From Salinisphaera sp. (GTDB lineage Bacteria > Pseudomonadota > Gammaproteobacteria > Nevskiales > Salinisphaeraceae): 64,000 bases of DNA. A program made the position numbers and the translations under genes. Every line of letters begins with the position of its first letter. Position 1 is the stretch's first letter. A model generated the notes under the pieces. It was not told the DNA's origin, did not search any database, and saw nothing but the letters and a program-made list of their open reading frames with translations. The stretch is taken from positions 117,206 to 181,205 of the forward strand of contig NZ_PBYA01000056.1 in assembly GCF_002729955.1 (NCBI RefSeq), in the 5' to 3' direction. Positions 1 to 8,732 of the stretch are shown here, in pieces.

Positions 1-2
1 TC

Positions 3-578
3 AGCTGTCTGGCGTTCATTGCGGTCAGCCGTGTCGCGCCGGGCAAGATCGAACACAAGGCTTTCGGCGCGCTGACCATGGGCGCCTGGCCCGAGGGCAT
101 CACCGAGGATTGTCGCCGAATCGCAGCATGCTTCGAAGCCGGCGGCATCGACGTGAAGCTCTCCGAGGCTGTGGTGGGCGAGCGCTGGCGAAAGAGTCTG
201 TGGAATACGCCGTTCAACCCGTTGTCGGTGCTGGCCGGCGGTGCGGATACCGTCACTCTGCTCGATACGCCCGGCGGCGAGGCGCTGGCCCGGGCGATGA
301 TGGCCGAGGTCTGCGAGGTGGCCGCGGCAGATGGCCATCCGATGCCGGAAAACGCCATCGACAAGAACATCGCCGGCACGCGCAAGATGCCGGCCTATAT
401 CAACAGCATGGCGCTGGATTATCTCAACGGTCGGCCGATGGAAATCCAGGCCATTCTGGGCAACGTCGTCGCCCTTGCCGAGCAGCACGGGGTTTCGACG
501 CCGCGGCTGACCACAATGCAGGTCGCGCTGGCCATGCGCGATCGGCTGGCGGCGGCCTCCGACGAGGGCCCGTCGTAG
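3..578 (+). CDS. panE: 2-dehydropantoate 2-reductase, C-terminal part (cut by window edge)
   Basis: Ketopantoate reductase makes pantoate from 2-dehydropantoate with NADPH in pantothenate and CoA synthesis. The frame is open from base 3, so the N-terminal Rossmann half lies outside the window. The visible part is the all-helical C-terminal ApbA domain: it has the KSLWNTPFNPLS stretch (the family's conserved K..N motif) and the later INSMALDYLNGRPMEI and GVSTPRL segments typical of PanE. The frame ends with TAG at 576-578. The family is used for several related 2-oxoacid reductases, so exact substrate identity is likely but not proven from half a protein. Confidence 0.85.
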   Translation, partial: SCLAFIAVSRVAPGKIEHKAFGALTMGAWPEGITEDCRRIAACFEAGGIDVKLSEAVVGERWRKSLWNTPFNPLSVLAGGADTVTLLDTPGGEALARAMMAEVCEVAAADGHPMPENAIDKNIAGTRKMPAYINSMALDYLNGRPMEIQAILGNVVALAEQHGVSTPRLTTMQVALAMRDRLAAASDEGPS

Positions 579-866
579 TCTTCGCCAACGGCGGGTTCAA
601 GCGCTCACCGTCGCATCGTTCGCCCGGCCTGCCGGGCCGTGGCGCCTGGGCGAATCTCGCCACTGCCGGCGTGGCGGGCATTCGCAGCCCATGACGGCTT
701 AAGCGGGCCGCCTTTTTACACGCGGCGCGGTCAAGCCGGGCCCACCGGGTGCAGGGTAACGGGGCTGATGTTTTCGCTGTTTCGGTCGATAACAGAACCC
801 AGACCTGCTTTCGGATTCGCCATGCGCCGCGTTTTTCGCCAAATCTTTCTAAGGCGCCAGCTACGC

Positions 867-1334
867 ATGGGGCGTGGCCGTGGCTTTAGCCTGGTGGAAT
901 TGCTCATGGCGATCGCGATACTCGGCCTGCTCGCCGGTATCGCCTATCCGGCGTATGTGGGCTATACCGATCGCGCGGATCGTGCCCAGGCGATTGCCGA
1001 TATCCGCGACATGGAAAACCTCATCGAGCGGTTCTATGTCGCGACCCAGCGGCTGCCCGACAGCCTTGCCGATATCGGTATGGCAGGCAAGCAGGACCCC
1101 TGGGGCAATCCCTACCAGTTCCTGAACCACGCCAACGTGAAGGGTAACGGCAAGGGCAAGTTCCGTTCCTACAAGGGCACGGTGCCGATCAATACCGATT
1201 ACGACCTCTACAGCATGGGCAAGGACGGGCAGAGCCAGCGACCGTTGACGGCCAAGGCCAGCCGCGACGATATCGTGCGCGGGCTCAACGGTGACTTTAT
1301 TGGCCTGGGCTCCGAGCTGGCGGGCCGCAGTTGA
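867..1334 (+). CDS. Type IV pilin-like / GspG-like pseudopilin
   Basis: The predicted 155-residue protein has a short class III leader, MGRGRG, followed by FSLVELLMAIAILGLLAGIAYPAY. The glycine before the cleavage site and the glutamate at mature position 5 are both present, so it should be processed by a prepilin peptidase (PilD). The C-terminal part (DPWGNPYQF, then DYDLYSMGKDGQ) resembles GspG major pseudopilins, which bind calcium in that region. I chose the ATG at 867 because it gives the standard six-residue leader. The in-frame ATG at 822 would give a long unusual leader. The stop overlaps the next gene's start by one base. No other secretion or pilus gene is nearby, so the parent machine is unknown. 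Confidence 0.8.
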   Translation: MGRGRGFSLVELLMAIAILGLLAGIAYPAYVGYTDRADRAQAIADIRDMENLIERFYVATQRLPDSLADIGMAGKQDPWGNPYQFLNHANVKGNGKGKFRSYKGTVPINTDYDLYSMGKDGQSQRPLTAKASRDDIVRGLNGDFIGLGSELAGRS

Positions 1335-4126
1335 TGCGTTTGACCGTCGGACCGTTTCGCGGCGCGTTCGCACGGCGGCTTTTTCTGCGATTTTTGCTCG
1401 CGGCTTTCGTGCCGGTGGTGGCGGTCGCCGTGCTGGCCTGGTTCAACACCACCCGCGTGGTCGCCCAGCAGGCCGCACAGCGGCTGGCCAACGACAGCCA
1501 GAACCAGGGTCTGGACATGTTGGGCCGGCTCAAGGTGGCCGAGGCACTGCTGATACGTATTGCCGAGGATTCGGCCGAGCGGGGGCATACCGAGAACGGC
1601 GCGCCTGCCTTCGAGGCGTTGGCGCTGTATTCGGGCGGCGAGCGTCGAATGCTCTACGGCGACGCGCAGCTTTTGCCGGTTTCGCCGCCCGAAGCAGCGC
1701 CCTCGTCGCTGGCACGGACGCCACCGCGAACCCGGTTGCTTGCCCAGCCGCTTAACGAAGGCGGTCTGGTCATGCTGCGCGCGCTGACGAGGGTGGATGG
1801 TCGACCGCGTATGGTGGCGGGGCGGCTCGACCCCGACTACGTGATCGGCAACGCCGAACGCTGGCCCAATGACACGCGCTTTTGCCTGGTTGAGCAGCAG
1901 ACTCAGCGGATGCTCGACTGCCCGGATTTGCAGTCCGTCTATGACCAGCGCATACAGGGCGGGCCGATTACGTTGACCGCCCCGGGGCGGATACCGCTGG
2001 CCGGTGAAGATACGCTGGTGGCTTATTGGGACGTGTTCATTCCCAGCCATTTCGATGGCGCGAGCTGGCGGGTCGTAGGCTTCAAGCCCTGGGCCGCTGC
2101 AGCCAGACCGGCCGCGACTTTCTACCGGCTGCTGCCGTTCGTGGTACTGCTGAGCCTGATCGCGGCCGGCATGCTCGGAATGAGCCAGATTCGGCGGGTC
2201 AGCGATCCGCTGCGGCGCCTGCGTGGCGGTGTTCAACGCATCGCCGAGGGCGAATTCGCCACCCGGGTCGAGATCGACAGCGCCGACGAATTCGAGGAGC
2301 TGGGCGACGCCTTCAATACGATGGCGAAACGCCTGGGCACGCAGTTTCATACCCTGGATGTACTGGCGGCGACCGACCGCGGCATTCTCACCTCGGCCGG
2401 TGCGGACACCGTGGTCGAGAACATGCTGCAGAGCCTGCACCGCATCATGCAGGCCGATGCCGCGGCGATTCTGTTGTTCGACCCGGACCTCGCGCAGGTC
2501 GCCCATCTGCACGTCGTCGAGCTGGCCCGGCCCGACGATGTGAACAGCTACCGCGTACAGCCCGGGGCCGCCGAACGCGCGGCGCTGGATACCGACGAGC
2601 GGCTGGCGTATTTCGACGGCGACGCGCTGGCCGAGTTGTCCTATGGGCAACCGCTGCGCGATCTCAATATCGACCGGGTGACGGTCGCGCCCGTACGCGA
2701 GCACGGCCGGCTGTGGGCGGCGTTGTTCGTGGGTTACCGCGGCACGGCTACAGGCGCGGAAGACGAACAGCAGGCCCTGGCGGTTGCCGACCGCCTGGCC
2801 GTGGCGCTGGCCGCATCCCGGCGTGAAAAGGAACTCTATCGTCAGGCCCACTACGACGGGCTGACCGGCCTGCCCAATCGCCAGCTGTTCATCGACCGCC
2901 TCGATCACCAGATTGCCCTGGCCGCAGGCGTCGAGCAGTCGCTTGCGATCATGTTCATCGATCTCGATCACTTCAAGAACGTCAACGATTCGGTGGGCCA
3001 CAGCGCCGGCGATGCGCTGCTCGTCGCGGCGGCCCAGCGCTTCGCCGAGGTGCTCGACGATATGGACACCGTGGCCCGCTGGGGCGGCGACGAATTCGTG
3101 GTGTTGCTGCCGCGTGCCGAGGATGTCGCGGCCCTGGATCGCTGTGCGCGACGCCTTATCGAGCGCCTGTCCGAGACCTATCTGATCAACGGCCTTGAAC
3201 ACCGTGTAAGTGCCAGCATCGGTCTGGCCCTGTTTCCGGCCGACGGCCGCGACGCCGAAGCACTACTGGCGCACGCGGATGCTGCGATGTATCAGGCCAA
3301 GGACGGCGGCCGCGGCCGGCATGTCTTCTTCGAAAAGCGCATGAACGAGCGCGTACGCGAACGTGTTCAGATCGAGGCGGAACTGCGCCACGCGATCGAT
3401 AACGAAGAGCTTTTCCTGCAGTTCCAGCCGCTGGTGCGCATGCACGACGGCGGGCTGGGCGCGGTGGAAGCGCTGGTGCGCTGGCGCCATCCCGAGCGCG
3501 GCATCGTGCCGCCGGGGCTGTTCATTCCGGCGCTCGAAAGCTCCGGGCTCATCGTCGCGGCCGGGGCGTGGATACTGCGCCAGGCCTGTCACCAGTACCT
3601 GCACGCGTTCCCGGCGTCGGCTCGGCCGGAGCGGATCGCGGTCAACGTGTCGCCCAAACAGTTCTGGACCGAGGATTTCGTCGATATGGTCGAGCGTACG
3701 CTCGTACAGACCGGGCTGCCGGGCGAACGTCTGGAGCTGGAAATCACCGAAAACCTGTTGCTGACCGATATGGCCACGGCCAGCGCGCGTATCCGGGAAC
3801 TCAACGCGCTGGGCGTTCGGATGTCCATGGACGACTTCGGTACCGGTTATTCCTCGTTCAGCTATCTGCGCCAGCTGCCGGTGCAGACGGTCAAGATCGA
3901 TCGCTGCTTTGTCGACGGTATCGAAACGCCGGGCAGCGATGCCGCCATCGTGATGCGCTCGCTTATCGACATGCTGCATGGCCTGGGCAAGATCGTGGTG
4001 GTGGAAGGCATCGAAACCGCCGAGCAGCTCGATCTGCTCAAACGCTTTGGCTGCGATCTGGCACAGGGCTTCTATCTGAGCCGGCCGGTGGCGCCGGACG
4101 AGGTCGGCGCTTACCTGCGACCTTGA
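1334..4126 (+). CDS. Membrane GGDEF-EAL protein with HAMP domain
   Basis: This 930-residue protein should make and/or break cyclic di-GMP. It has a first membrane segment near residues 18-38, a roughly 220-residue periplasmic sensor, a second membrane segment near 264-284, a HAMP domain (about 285-335), a GAF-like stretch (about 350-490), GGDEF (about 505-665) and EAL (about 680-920). The GGDEF motif is intact at 584-588. No RxxD inhibitory site is seen five residues upstream; DDMD occupies that place. The EAL domain keeps EALVRW (from 712), ITEN, DDFGTGYSS, KID and EGIE, so phosphodiesterase activity is plausible. Its ATG overlaps the TGA of the pilin-like gene, so the two are translationally coupled and may act together in surface attachment. 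Confidence 0.93.
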   Translation: MRLTVGPFRGAFARRLFLRFLLAAFVPVVAVAVLAWFNTTRVVAQQAAQRLANDSQNQGLDMLGRLKVAEALLIRIAEDSAERGHTENGAPAFEALALYSGGERRMLYGDAQLLPVSPPEAAPSSLARTPPRTRLLAQPLNEGGLVMLRALTRVDGRPRMVAGRLDPDYVIGNAERWPNDTRFCLVEQQTQRMLDCPDLQSVYDQRIQGGPITLTAPGRIPLAGEDTLVAYWDVFIPSHFDGASWRVVGFKPWAAAARPAATFYRLLPFVVLLSLIAAGMLGMSQIRRVSDPLRRLRGGVQRIAEGEFATRVEIDSADEFEELGDAFNTMAKRLGTQFHTLDVLAATDRGILTSAGADTVVENMLQSLHRIMQADAAAILLFDPDLAQVAHLHVVELARPDDVNSYRVQPGAAERAALDTDERLAYFDGDALAELSYGQPLRDLNIDRVTVAPVREHGRLWAALFVGYRGTATGAEDEQQALAVADRLAVALAASRREKELYRQAHYDGLTGLPNRQLFIDRLDHQIALAAGVEQSLAIMFIDLDHFKNVNDSVGHSAGDALLVAAAQRFAEVLDDMDTVARWGGDEFVVLLPRAEDVAALDRCARRLIERLSETYLINGLEHRVSASIGLALFPADGRDAEALLAHADAAMYQAKDGGRGRHVFFEKRMNERVRERVQIEAELRHAIDNEELFLQFQPLVRMHDGGLGAVEALVRWRHPERGIVPPGLFIPALESSGLIVAAGAWILRQACHQYLHAFPASARPERIAVNVSPKQFWTEDFVDMVERTLVQTGLPGERLELEITENLLLTDMATASARIRELNALGVRMSMDDFGTGYSSFSYLRQLPVQTVKIDRCFVDGIETPGSDAAIVMRSLIDMLHGLGKIVVVEGIETAEQLDLLKRFGCDLAQGFYLSRPVAPDEVGAYLRP

Positions 4127-4300
4127 GGATGAAAGCCCGCATGGGGCGGTCCACGCCGATGCAAGGCTGCGCTACAGTGAGATCGGGCGCGGATAAACAG
4201 GCGTGGTTACAGCGAAATATTTTCCCGTATGGGCCCGAAAACGCTAAATTTCGTGCTGCGGCTGCTAGTCTGAGGCGATGTTTGCCAAGGAGTGTCTATA

Positions 4301-5407
4301 GTGGTGGGCGATCGTGATGTGTTGGTGATTTATGACGAGCGGGTGCTTTCGCATCGGCCCGAGGCCAACGAAGAGTTTCTTCCGGGCCGCATGGACAAAC
4401 GGATTCGCGGCATTCTTGACGGCCTGGGCGTGGAAGCCAAATGGAGCTATCCCGAGCACCCCGGCCGGGTGATCGCGGTCAGGGAACTGCTTGAGGCCGA
4501 GCCGATTGCCGGTGTGCGTATCGCCGCCGGCCAGCCCGCCACGCAGGAGCAGCTCAACCGCGTGCATACCACCTCCTACCTCGAAAGCCTGCATGAGCTG
4601 GAAGGCAAGCAGGCATGGCTCGACGTGGATACAACGGCCGTTTCGGCCGGCAGTCTGGAAGCCGCCGTGGTGGCCGCCGGCTCGACCATTGCGGCCGTGG
4701 ACGCGGTTTTCGAAAAGAAAGCGCAGTCGGCGTTCGTGATCTGTCGCCCGCCCGGGCACCATGCAAATGCGGTGCGCGCACGCGGTTTCTGTTTGTTGAA
4801 CAACATCGCGGTGGCGGCCGCGCACGCGCAGTTCCATTGGGATATCGAGCGCGTGCTGATCATCGACTGGGACGCGCATCACGGCAACGGCACGCAGGAT
4901 ATCTTCGCCGCCGATCCGAGCGTGATGTTCTTCGATACCCATCGCGCCGCGCCTTTCTATCCGGGCACCGGCGATCTCGAAGAGATCGGCGAAGGTCTGG
5001 GCGAGGGCACCACGGTGAACGTCCCGTTGCCCGAGGACGCAGGCGATCTGGCGATCATCAACGCCTTCGAGAATATCCTCGTGCCGGCGGCCGAGTGGTT
5101 CCAGCCGGAGTTGATTCTGGTCTCGGCGGGTATGGATGCGCACCGCACCGAGCTGTGCCTGAACATGAGCTACGACGGCTACAGCGCGATGACGGGCATC
5201 GTGCAACGCCTGGCCGACCAGTATTGCGACGGGCGACTGGTCATGGCACTGGAAGGCGGCTACAACCCGGATACCCTGGCGCGTTGCACCCATCGGGTGC
5301 TCGAGGTCATGGCCGGCGCGCCACCTGCGACCGTGCGCGAGCCCGGCGTCGAGGAAGTCGCCGAAATCGCGGAATTCCATCGGTCGGCTTTTGCCGACAT
5401 GGAATGA
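4301..5407 (+). CDS. Histone deacetylase / acetylpolyamine amidohydrolase family enzyme
   Basis: The family removes acetyl groups from acetylated amines with a Zn ion. Seen here are RPPGHHA (the tandem catalytic histidines), IDWDAHHGNGTQ (zinc ligands, Asp near residue 191) and SAGMDAH (third zinc ligand), so the active site looks complete. I placed the start at GTG 4301 because AAGGAG at 4287-4292 sits eight bases upstream; GTG 4292 would overlap that site. The length (368 aa) fits bacterial class II HDAC-like proteins and acetylpolyamine hydrolases. A GNAT gene follows after seven bases, suggesting an opposing acetylation/deacetylation pair. The substrate cannot be read from sequence alone: polyamines, protein lysines and small amides are all possible. 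Confidence 0.88.
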   Translation: MVGDRDVLVIYDERVLSHRPEANEEFLPGRMDKRIRGILDGLGVEAKWSYPEHPGRVIAVRELLEAEPIAGVRIAAGQPATQEQLNRVHTTSYLESLHELEGKQAWLDVDTTAVSAGSLEAAVVAAGSTIAAVDAVFEKKAQSAFVICRPPGHHANAVRARGFCLLNNIAVAAAHAQFHWDIERVLIIDWDAHHGNGTQDIFAADPSVMFFDTHRAAPFYPGTGDLEEIGEGLGEGTTVNVPLPEDAGDLAIINAFENILVPAAEWFQPELILVSAGMDAHRTELCLNMSYDGYSAMTGIVQRLADQYCDGRLVMALEGGYNPDTLARCTHRVLEVMAGAPPATVREPGVEEVAEIAEFHRSAFADME

Positions 5408-5414
5408 GTAGGGC

Positions 5415-5870
5415 ATGAGCCAAGACAGCCCACAAATCGTCGTCACCCTGCGCCCCGTGGATCTGCACAACTGGCAGCAGGTCATTCATCTACAGCTGTC
5501 GGCCGAGCAGGCCAGGCGCGTGGCCTCCAACCTGTATTCGCTGGCCGAAGCCTATGTGCAGCCGCGCTGTACGCCTTATGCCATCTATGCGAATGAAACG
5601 CTCATCGGTTTCGTCATGGCGGAATACCTGCCCGGCTATGAGGCCTACAACATTCCGCGCTTCATGATCGATGTCGCCTGGCAGGGCGTGGGCTACGGCG
5701 GCCTGGCGTTGCAGGCCGTCATCGACACGCTCAAGCATGAACGCCCCGAGGCGCCTATCCTGATCAGCCTCACGCCCGACAACACCGCCGCACGGCGTCT
5801 GTACGAACGCCACGGCTTCGTGGATACCGGCCAGCGGTTCCATGGCGAAGACGTACTGCGTTACCCGTGA
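5415..5870 (+). CDS. GNAT acetyltransferase, diamine/spermidine N-acetyltransferase-like
   Basis: This 151-residue cytoplasmic protein transfers acetyl from acetyl-CoA to an amine. The acetyl-CoA binding loop is at WQGVGYGGLAL (about residues 90-100), and the C-terminal NTAARRLYERHGF motif is the usual GNAT motif B. The opening (VTLRPV...NWQQVIHLQL) and the YIP/PRFMID region resemble BltD/PaiA-type polyamine acetyltransferases; that sub-family call is inference. It starts seven bases after the deacetylase-family gene, so both are probably one transcript. Together with speA and speE 30 kb away this hints at polyamine homeostasis. Confidence 0.82.
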   Translation: MSQDSPQIVVTLRPVDLHNWQQVIHLQLSAEQARRVASNLYSLAEAYVQPRCTPYAIYANETLIGFVMAEYLPGYEAYNIPRFMIDVAWQGVGYGGLALQAVIDTLKHERPEAPILISLTPDNTAARRLYERHGFVDTGQRFHGEDVLRYP

Positions 5871-5908
5871 ACATGCCCCGTTAGCGAGCGATTGCGGACG
5901 TGGCTCGA

Positions 5909-6070
5909 ATGCGCAGAAAGGCCGATCTGCCGGGCAAGACCTGTCTCTACTGTCAACGGCCGTTTGCCTGGCGCCGGAAGTGGGCACGCGACTGGCCGGC
6001 GATACGTTTTTGCAGTCAGGCCTGCAAACGGGCATACAAGCGCGGGGACAATGCCCGCTTGCCCGAATGA
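5909..6070 (+). CDS. Small DUF2256-type cysteine-rich protein
   Basis: A 53-residue reading frame starts MRRKADLPGKTCLYCQRPF and ends ACKRAYKRGDNARLPE. It contains CxxC (CLYC), a WRRKW run and CSQAC, which is the layout of DUF2256 proteins, small likely zinc-binding proteins often seen near photolyase/cryptochrome genes. It lies between the GNAT gene and an alpha/beta hydrolase, 38 bases after the first and 24 before the second. An in-frame GTG at 5900 is an alternative start. No clear ribosome binding site decides between them. Its function is unknown. It is short enough to be missed by length-filtered gene calling. Confidence 0.78.
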   Translation: MRRKADLPGKTCLYCQRPFAWRRKWARDWPAIRFCSQACKRAYKRGDNARLPE

Positions 6071-6094
6071 AACCGACAACAATGAGGAGAGCCC

Positions 6095-6886
6095 ATGCCT
6101 ATTGCTTCGATCAACGGACAGCAGATCTTCTACCAGGACAGCGGCGGCGATGCGCCGGCCATCGTGTTTTCGCACGGGCTGCTGATGGATCACGAGATGT
6201 TCGCGCCTCAGGTGGCGGCTTTCGAGGATAGCTATCGCTGTATCGTCTGGGACGAACGCGCCCATGGGCGTACCGCAGGCGCCGAAAGCCCGGCGCCGTT
6301 CAGCTACTACGACTCGGCCGACGATCTGGTCGGCCTGCTCGATCATCTGGGTATCGAAAGCGCGATTCTCGCCGGTATGAGCCAGGGCGGTTTTCTGTCA
6401 TTGCGCTGCGCCTTGACCCATCCCGATCGGGTGCGCGCGCTGATTCTGCTGGATACCCAGGCAGGGCTGGAAAACCCGGATCATCTGCCCGGCTACAAAC
6501 AGATGATTGATACCTGGGCCATGCACGGCCTGTCCGACGAGATCGCCGATACGATCGCCGGCATCATTCTCGGCGCCGACGCCAAGGAAACCGCGCACTG
6601 GCAGCACAAATGGCGTGGCTGGCAGTCGCATAACCTGCTCGCCGCCTTCCATACTCTGACCACGCGCGACGACGTGACCGATCGGCTCGGCGAGATCGAA
6701 AAGCCGGCGCTGGTGGTGCATGGCGATGCCGACATGGCCATTCCCATGGAACGCGCCGAACAGCTGGCCGATAATCTGGCCAATGCCGAGCTGGTAGTGG
6801 TGCCGGGCGGCGGCCATGCTGCGAACCTGACCCATCCGCAGCCGGTCAACGCCGCGATCGAGTCGTTCGTGAAGCGTATCGACTAG
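6095..6886 (+). CDS. Alpha/beta hydrolase
   Basis: A 263-residue cytoplasmic hydrolase of the single-domain alpha/beta fold. It shows the oxyanion-hole region FSHGLLMD, the WDERAHGRT segment, the nucleophile elbow GMSQGG with Ser96, an acid in HGDADMAIP and the catalytic His in GGGHAANLTHPQ near the end. This pattern is shared by 3-oxoadipate enol-lactonase-like enzymes and many esterases, so the substrate is not assignable. An AGGAGAG ribosome binding site lies just before the ATG. The gene is followed 56 bases later by a second, unrelated alpha/beta hydrolase. Confidence 0.88.
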   Translation: MPIASINGQQIFYQDSGGDAPAIVFSHGLLMDHEMFAPQVAAFEDSYRCIVWDERAHGRTAGAESPAPFSYYDSADDLVGLLDHLGIESAILAGMSQGGFLSLRCALTHPDRVRALILLDTQAGLENPDHLPGYKQMIDTWAMHGLSDEIADTIAGIILGADAKETAHWQHKWRGWQSHNLLAAFHTLTTRDDVTDRLGEIEKPALVVHGDADMAIPMERAEQLADNLANAELVVVPGGGHAANLTHPQPVNAAIESFVKRID

Positions 6887-6942
6887 TTGTACTTGTTCCA
6901 TACCGGCGGCGCAGGCATCGCGTCGCCGCATCGAGACTGCTC

Positions 6943-7890
6943 ATGACACTGGATCCTCAGGTTGCACGCGTATTGCAGGCCGCCGAAAACAGCGGCCTGC
7001 CGCCGCTGGAGACTCTTTCGCCCGACGCCGCACGGGCCCAGTACGAGAAGGGCTCGGTCATGGTGGGCGGGCGTGCGCCCGAGTTGTTCTCGGTGCGTGA
7101 TATCGCCGTAGACGGCCCACGCGGCGATATTGGCTTGCGTGTCTATACCCCGCGCGATCCGGGCGGCGAGGCCATGCCGCTGCTGATCTATATCCACGGC
7201 GGGGGCTATGTCATCGGCAGCCTCGACAGCCACGATATCCCGTGCCGCCATCTCGCCTTGAACGGCGACTGCATGGTGATATCGGTGGATTATCGTCTGG
7301 CACCGGAATGCCCGTATCCCGGTCCGCTCGAGGACTGCTGGGCCGCGGTGAACGCGATCTTCGATCAGGCCGAGGCGCTGGGCGTACGCCGCGACCGGAT
7401 CGCCATCGGCGGCGACAGCGCGGGTGGCAACCTGGCCACGGTCACCTGTTTGAAAGCGCGGGCCGAAGGCGGGCCGGATTTCATTTATCAGATGCTGATC
7501 TACCCCGGCACCGACCGTACCCGCAGCCAGCCCTCGCATAGCGAGCTCGCTGACGGCTACCGGCTCACGTGTTCCCTGCTGGACTGGTTCATGAATCACT
7601 ACTTCGACGGCGCGCCGGCGGATCCGAACGATCCTTACTCCTCGCCCCTGCATGCCGACGACCTCAGCGACCTGCCGCCGGCGCTGGTTGTGTCGGCGGG
7701 CTACGACCCGCTACGCGACGAAGACATCGCCTACTACGAAAAACTGCGGGCTCACGGCAACGCGGCCGAACACCTGCACTATCCGGGCATGATTCACGGC
7801 TTCATCAACATGCCGGGCGTCGTGGACGCGGCCCGCGACTGTCTCGAGGCCTGCGGCACGCGTTTGCGCCAGGTTTTTGCCGATCGCTAG
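6943..7890 (+). CDS. Hormone-sensitive-lipase-family esterase
   Basis: This 315-residue protein belongs to the bacterial HSL (family IV) esterases. It has the HGGG oxyanion motif starting at His85, the GDSAGG nucleophile elbow with Ser159, an Asp in SAGYDPLRDE and the catalytic His in GMIHGF near residue 285. Members cleave short- to medium-chain esters and usually prefer acyl chains under C10. No signal peptide is seen, so it is probably cytoplasmic. It is the last gene of a rightward run and is followed by a hairpin shared with the convergent aldolase gene. Confidence 0.9.
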   Translation: MTLDPQVARVLQAAENSGLPPLETLSPDAARAQYEKGSVMVGGRAPELFSVRDIAVDGPRGDIGLRVYTPRDPGGEAMPLLIYIHGGGYVIGSLDSHDIPCRHLALNGDCMVISVDYRLAPECPYPGPLEDCWAAVNAIFDQAEALGVRRDRIAIGGDSAGGNLATVTCLKARAEGGPDFIYQMLIYPGTDRTRSQPSHSELADGYRLTCSLLDWFMNHYFDGAPADPNDPYSSPLHADDLSDLPPALVVSAGYDPLRDEDIAYYEKLRAHGNAAEHLHYPGMIHGFINMPGVVDAARDCLEACGTRLRQVFADR

Positions 7891-7912
7891 ACGCGCTAGC
7901 GCGTTTCACAAA

Positions 7913-7942
7913 AAACCCCGACTCGTCGCCGAGCCGGGGTTT
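7913..7942. terminator. Bidirectional hairpin terminator between convergent genes
   Basis: AAACCCCG pairs with CGGGGTTT around a GC-rich middle. A run of A on the left becomes a T run for leftward transcripts, so it probably ends the aldolase transcript best and the esterase transcript less strongly. Confidence 0.75.
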
Positions 7943-7973
7943 GTGGCTTCGCAACTGTCGTGATCGTGAGTGC

Positions 7974-8732
7974 TCAGGTGGCGTAATCGCTGCCCATGCG
8001 CTCGAGCTTGCGAATGAGGGCCGGCCAGGCCAGCTTGTGGCCCGCGCCCAGGCTCTGCGCCTGCTGGGCAGTGGTGTCCAGCGCCTCTTGCGAGGGCATG
8101 TGCCCCGGGCCCATGGCCAGGGTGCGCACCTGGATCTGGCAGGCCTTCATCAGGAAATACATATAGGTGAAGGCTTCGCCCACGTTCTTGCCGACGGTGA
8201 GCGTGCCATGATTGCGTAGCAGCATGATGTCGTGATCACCCAGATCGGCGACCAGGCGTTCGCGCTCATCCAGATTCAGCGCCACGCCTTCGTACTCGTG
8301 AAAACAGATATGCGGGATACACAGCATGGCGGTCTGGCTCAGCGGCAGCAGACCGTCCGGATGCGCGCTGACCGCCACGCCGTCGGCTGCGTGCAGATGC
8401 AGCACCGCACCGGCTTCTTCGCGTGCCATATGCACCGCGCTATGAATGGTAAAGCCGGCCGGGTTGACCCGGTTGGTCGCGCCCGGGTCGACGATCTGGC
8501 CGTCTTCGTCGACCTTGACCAGTGAGGAGGCGGTGATTTCGTCGAACAACCAGCCATAGGGGTTGATCAGGAAATGATGCTCCGGCCCCGGCACGCGCGC
8601 CGACAGGTGGGTGAACACCAGGTCATCCCAGCCATAGAGCGATACCAGACGATAGGCGGCGGCCAGATCCTTGCGGACCTGCCATTCTTCTTCGGACATG
8701 CGGGCCGAGTGATCGGTTGCGGCTTGGGCCAT
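7974..8732 (-). CDS. Class II aldolase/adducin family protein
   Basis: A 252-residue protein of the class II aldolase/adducin fold, which includes L-fuculose- and L-ribulose-phosphate enzymes and many with unknown substrates. The metal-binding histidines appear in VLHLHAADGVAVSA (about residues 108-121) and in LLRNHGTLTVG (about 168-178). The N-terminal SLYGWDDLVFTHLSARVPG motif is typical of the decarboxylase/adducin-like branch. A strong AGGAGGAG ribosome binding site precedes the ATG. It stands alone on the minus strand between two rightward groups. No sugar-utilisation genes surround it, so the substrate stays open. Confidence 0.88.
   Translation of the reverse strand: MAQAATDHSARMSEEEWQVRKDLAAAYRLVSLYGWDDLVFTHLSARVPGPEHHFLINPYGWLFDEITASSLVKVDEDGQIVDPGATNRVNPAGFTIHSAVHMAREEAGAVLHLHAADGVAVSAHPDGLLPLSQTAMLCIPHICFHEYEGVALNLDERERLVADLGDHDIMLLRNHGTLTVGKNVGEAFTYMYFLMKACQIQVRTLAMGPGHMPSQEALDTTAQQAQSLGAGHKLAWPALIRKLERMGSDYAT

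Noticed and set aside
1208..3202. 664-codon frame antisense to the GGDEF-EAL gene
   Set aside because: No family motif; the opposite strand encodes an obvious domain protein.
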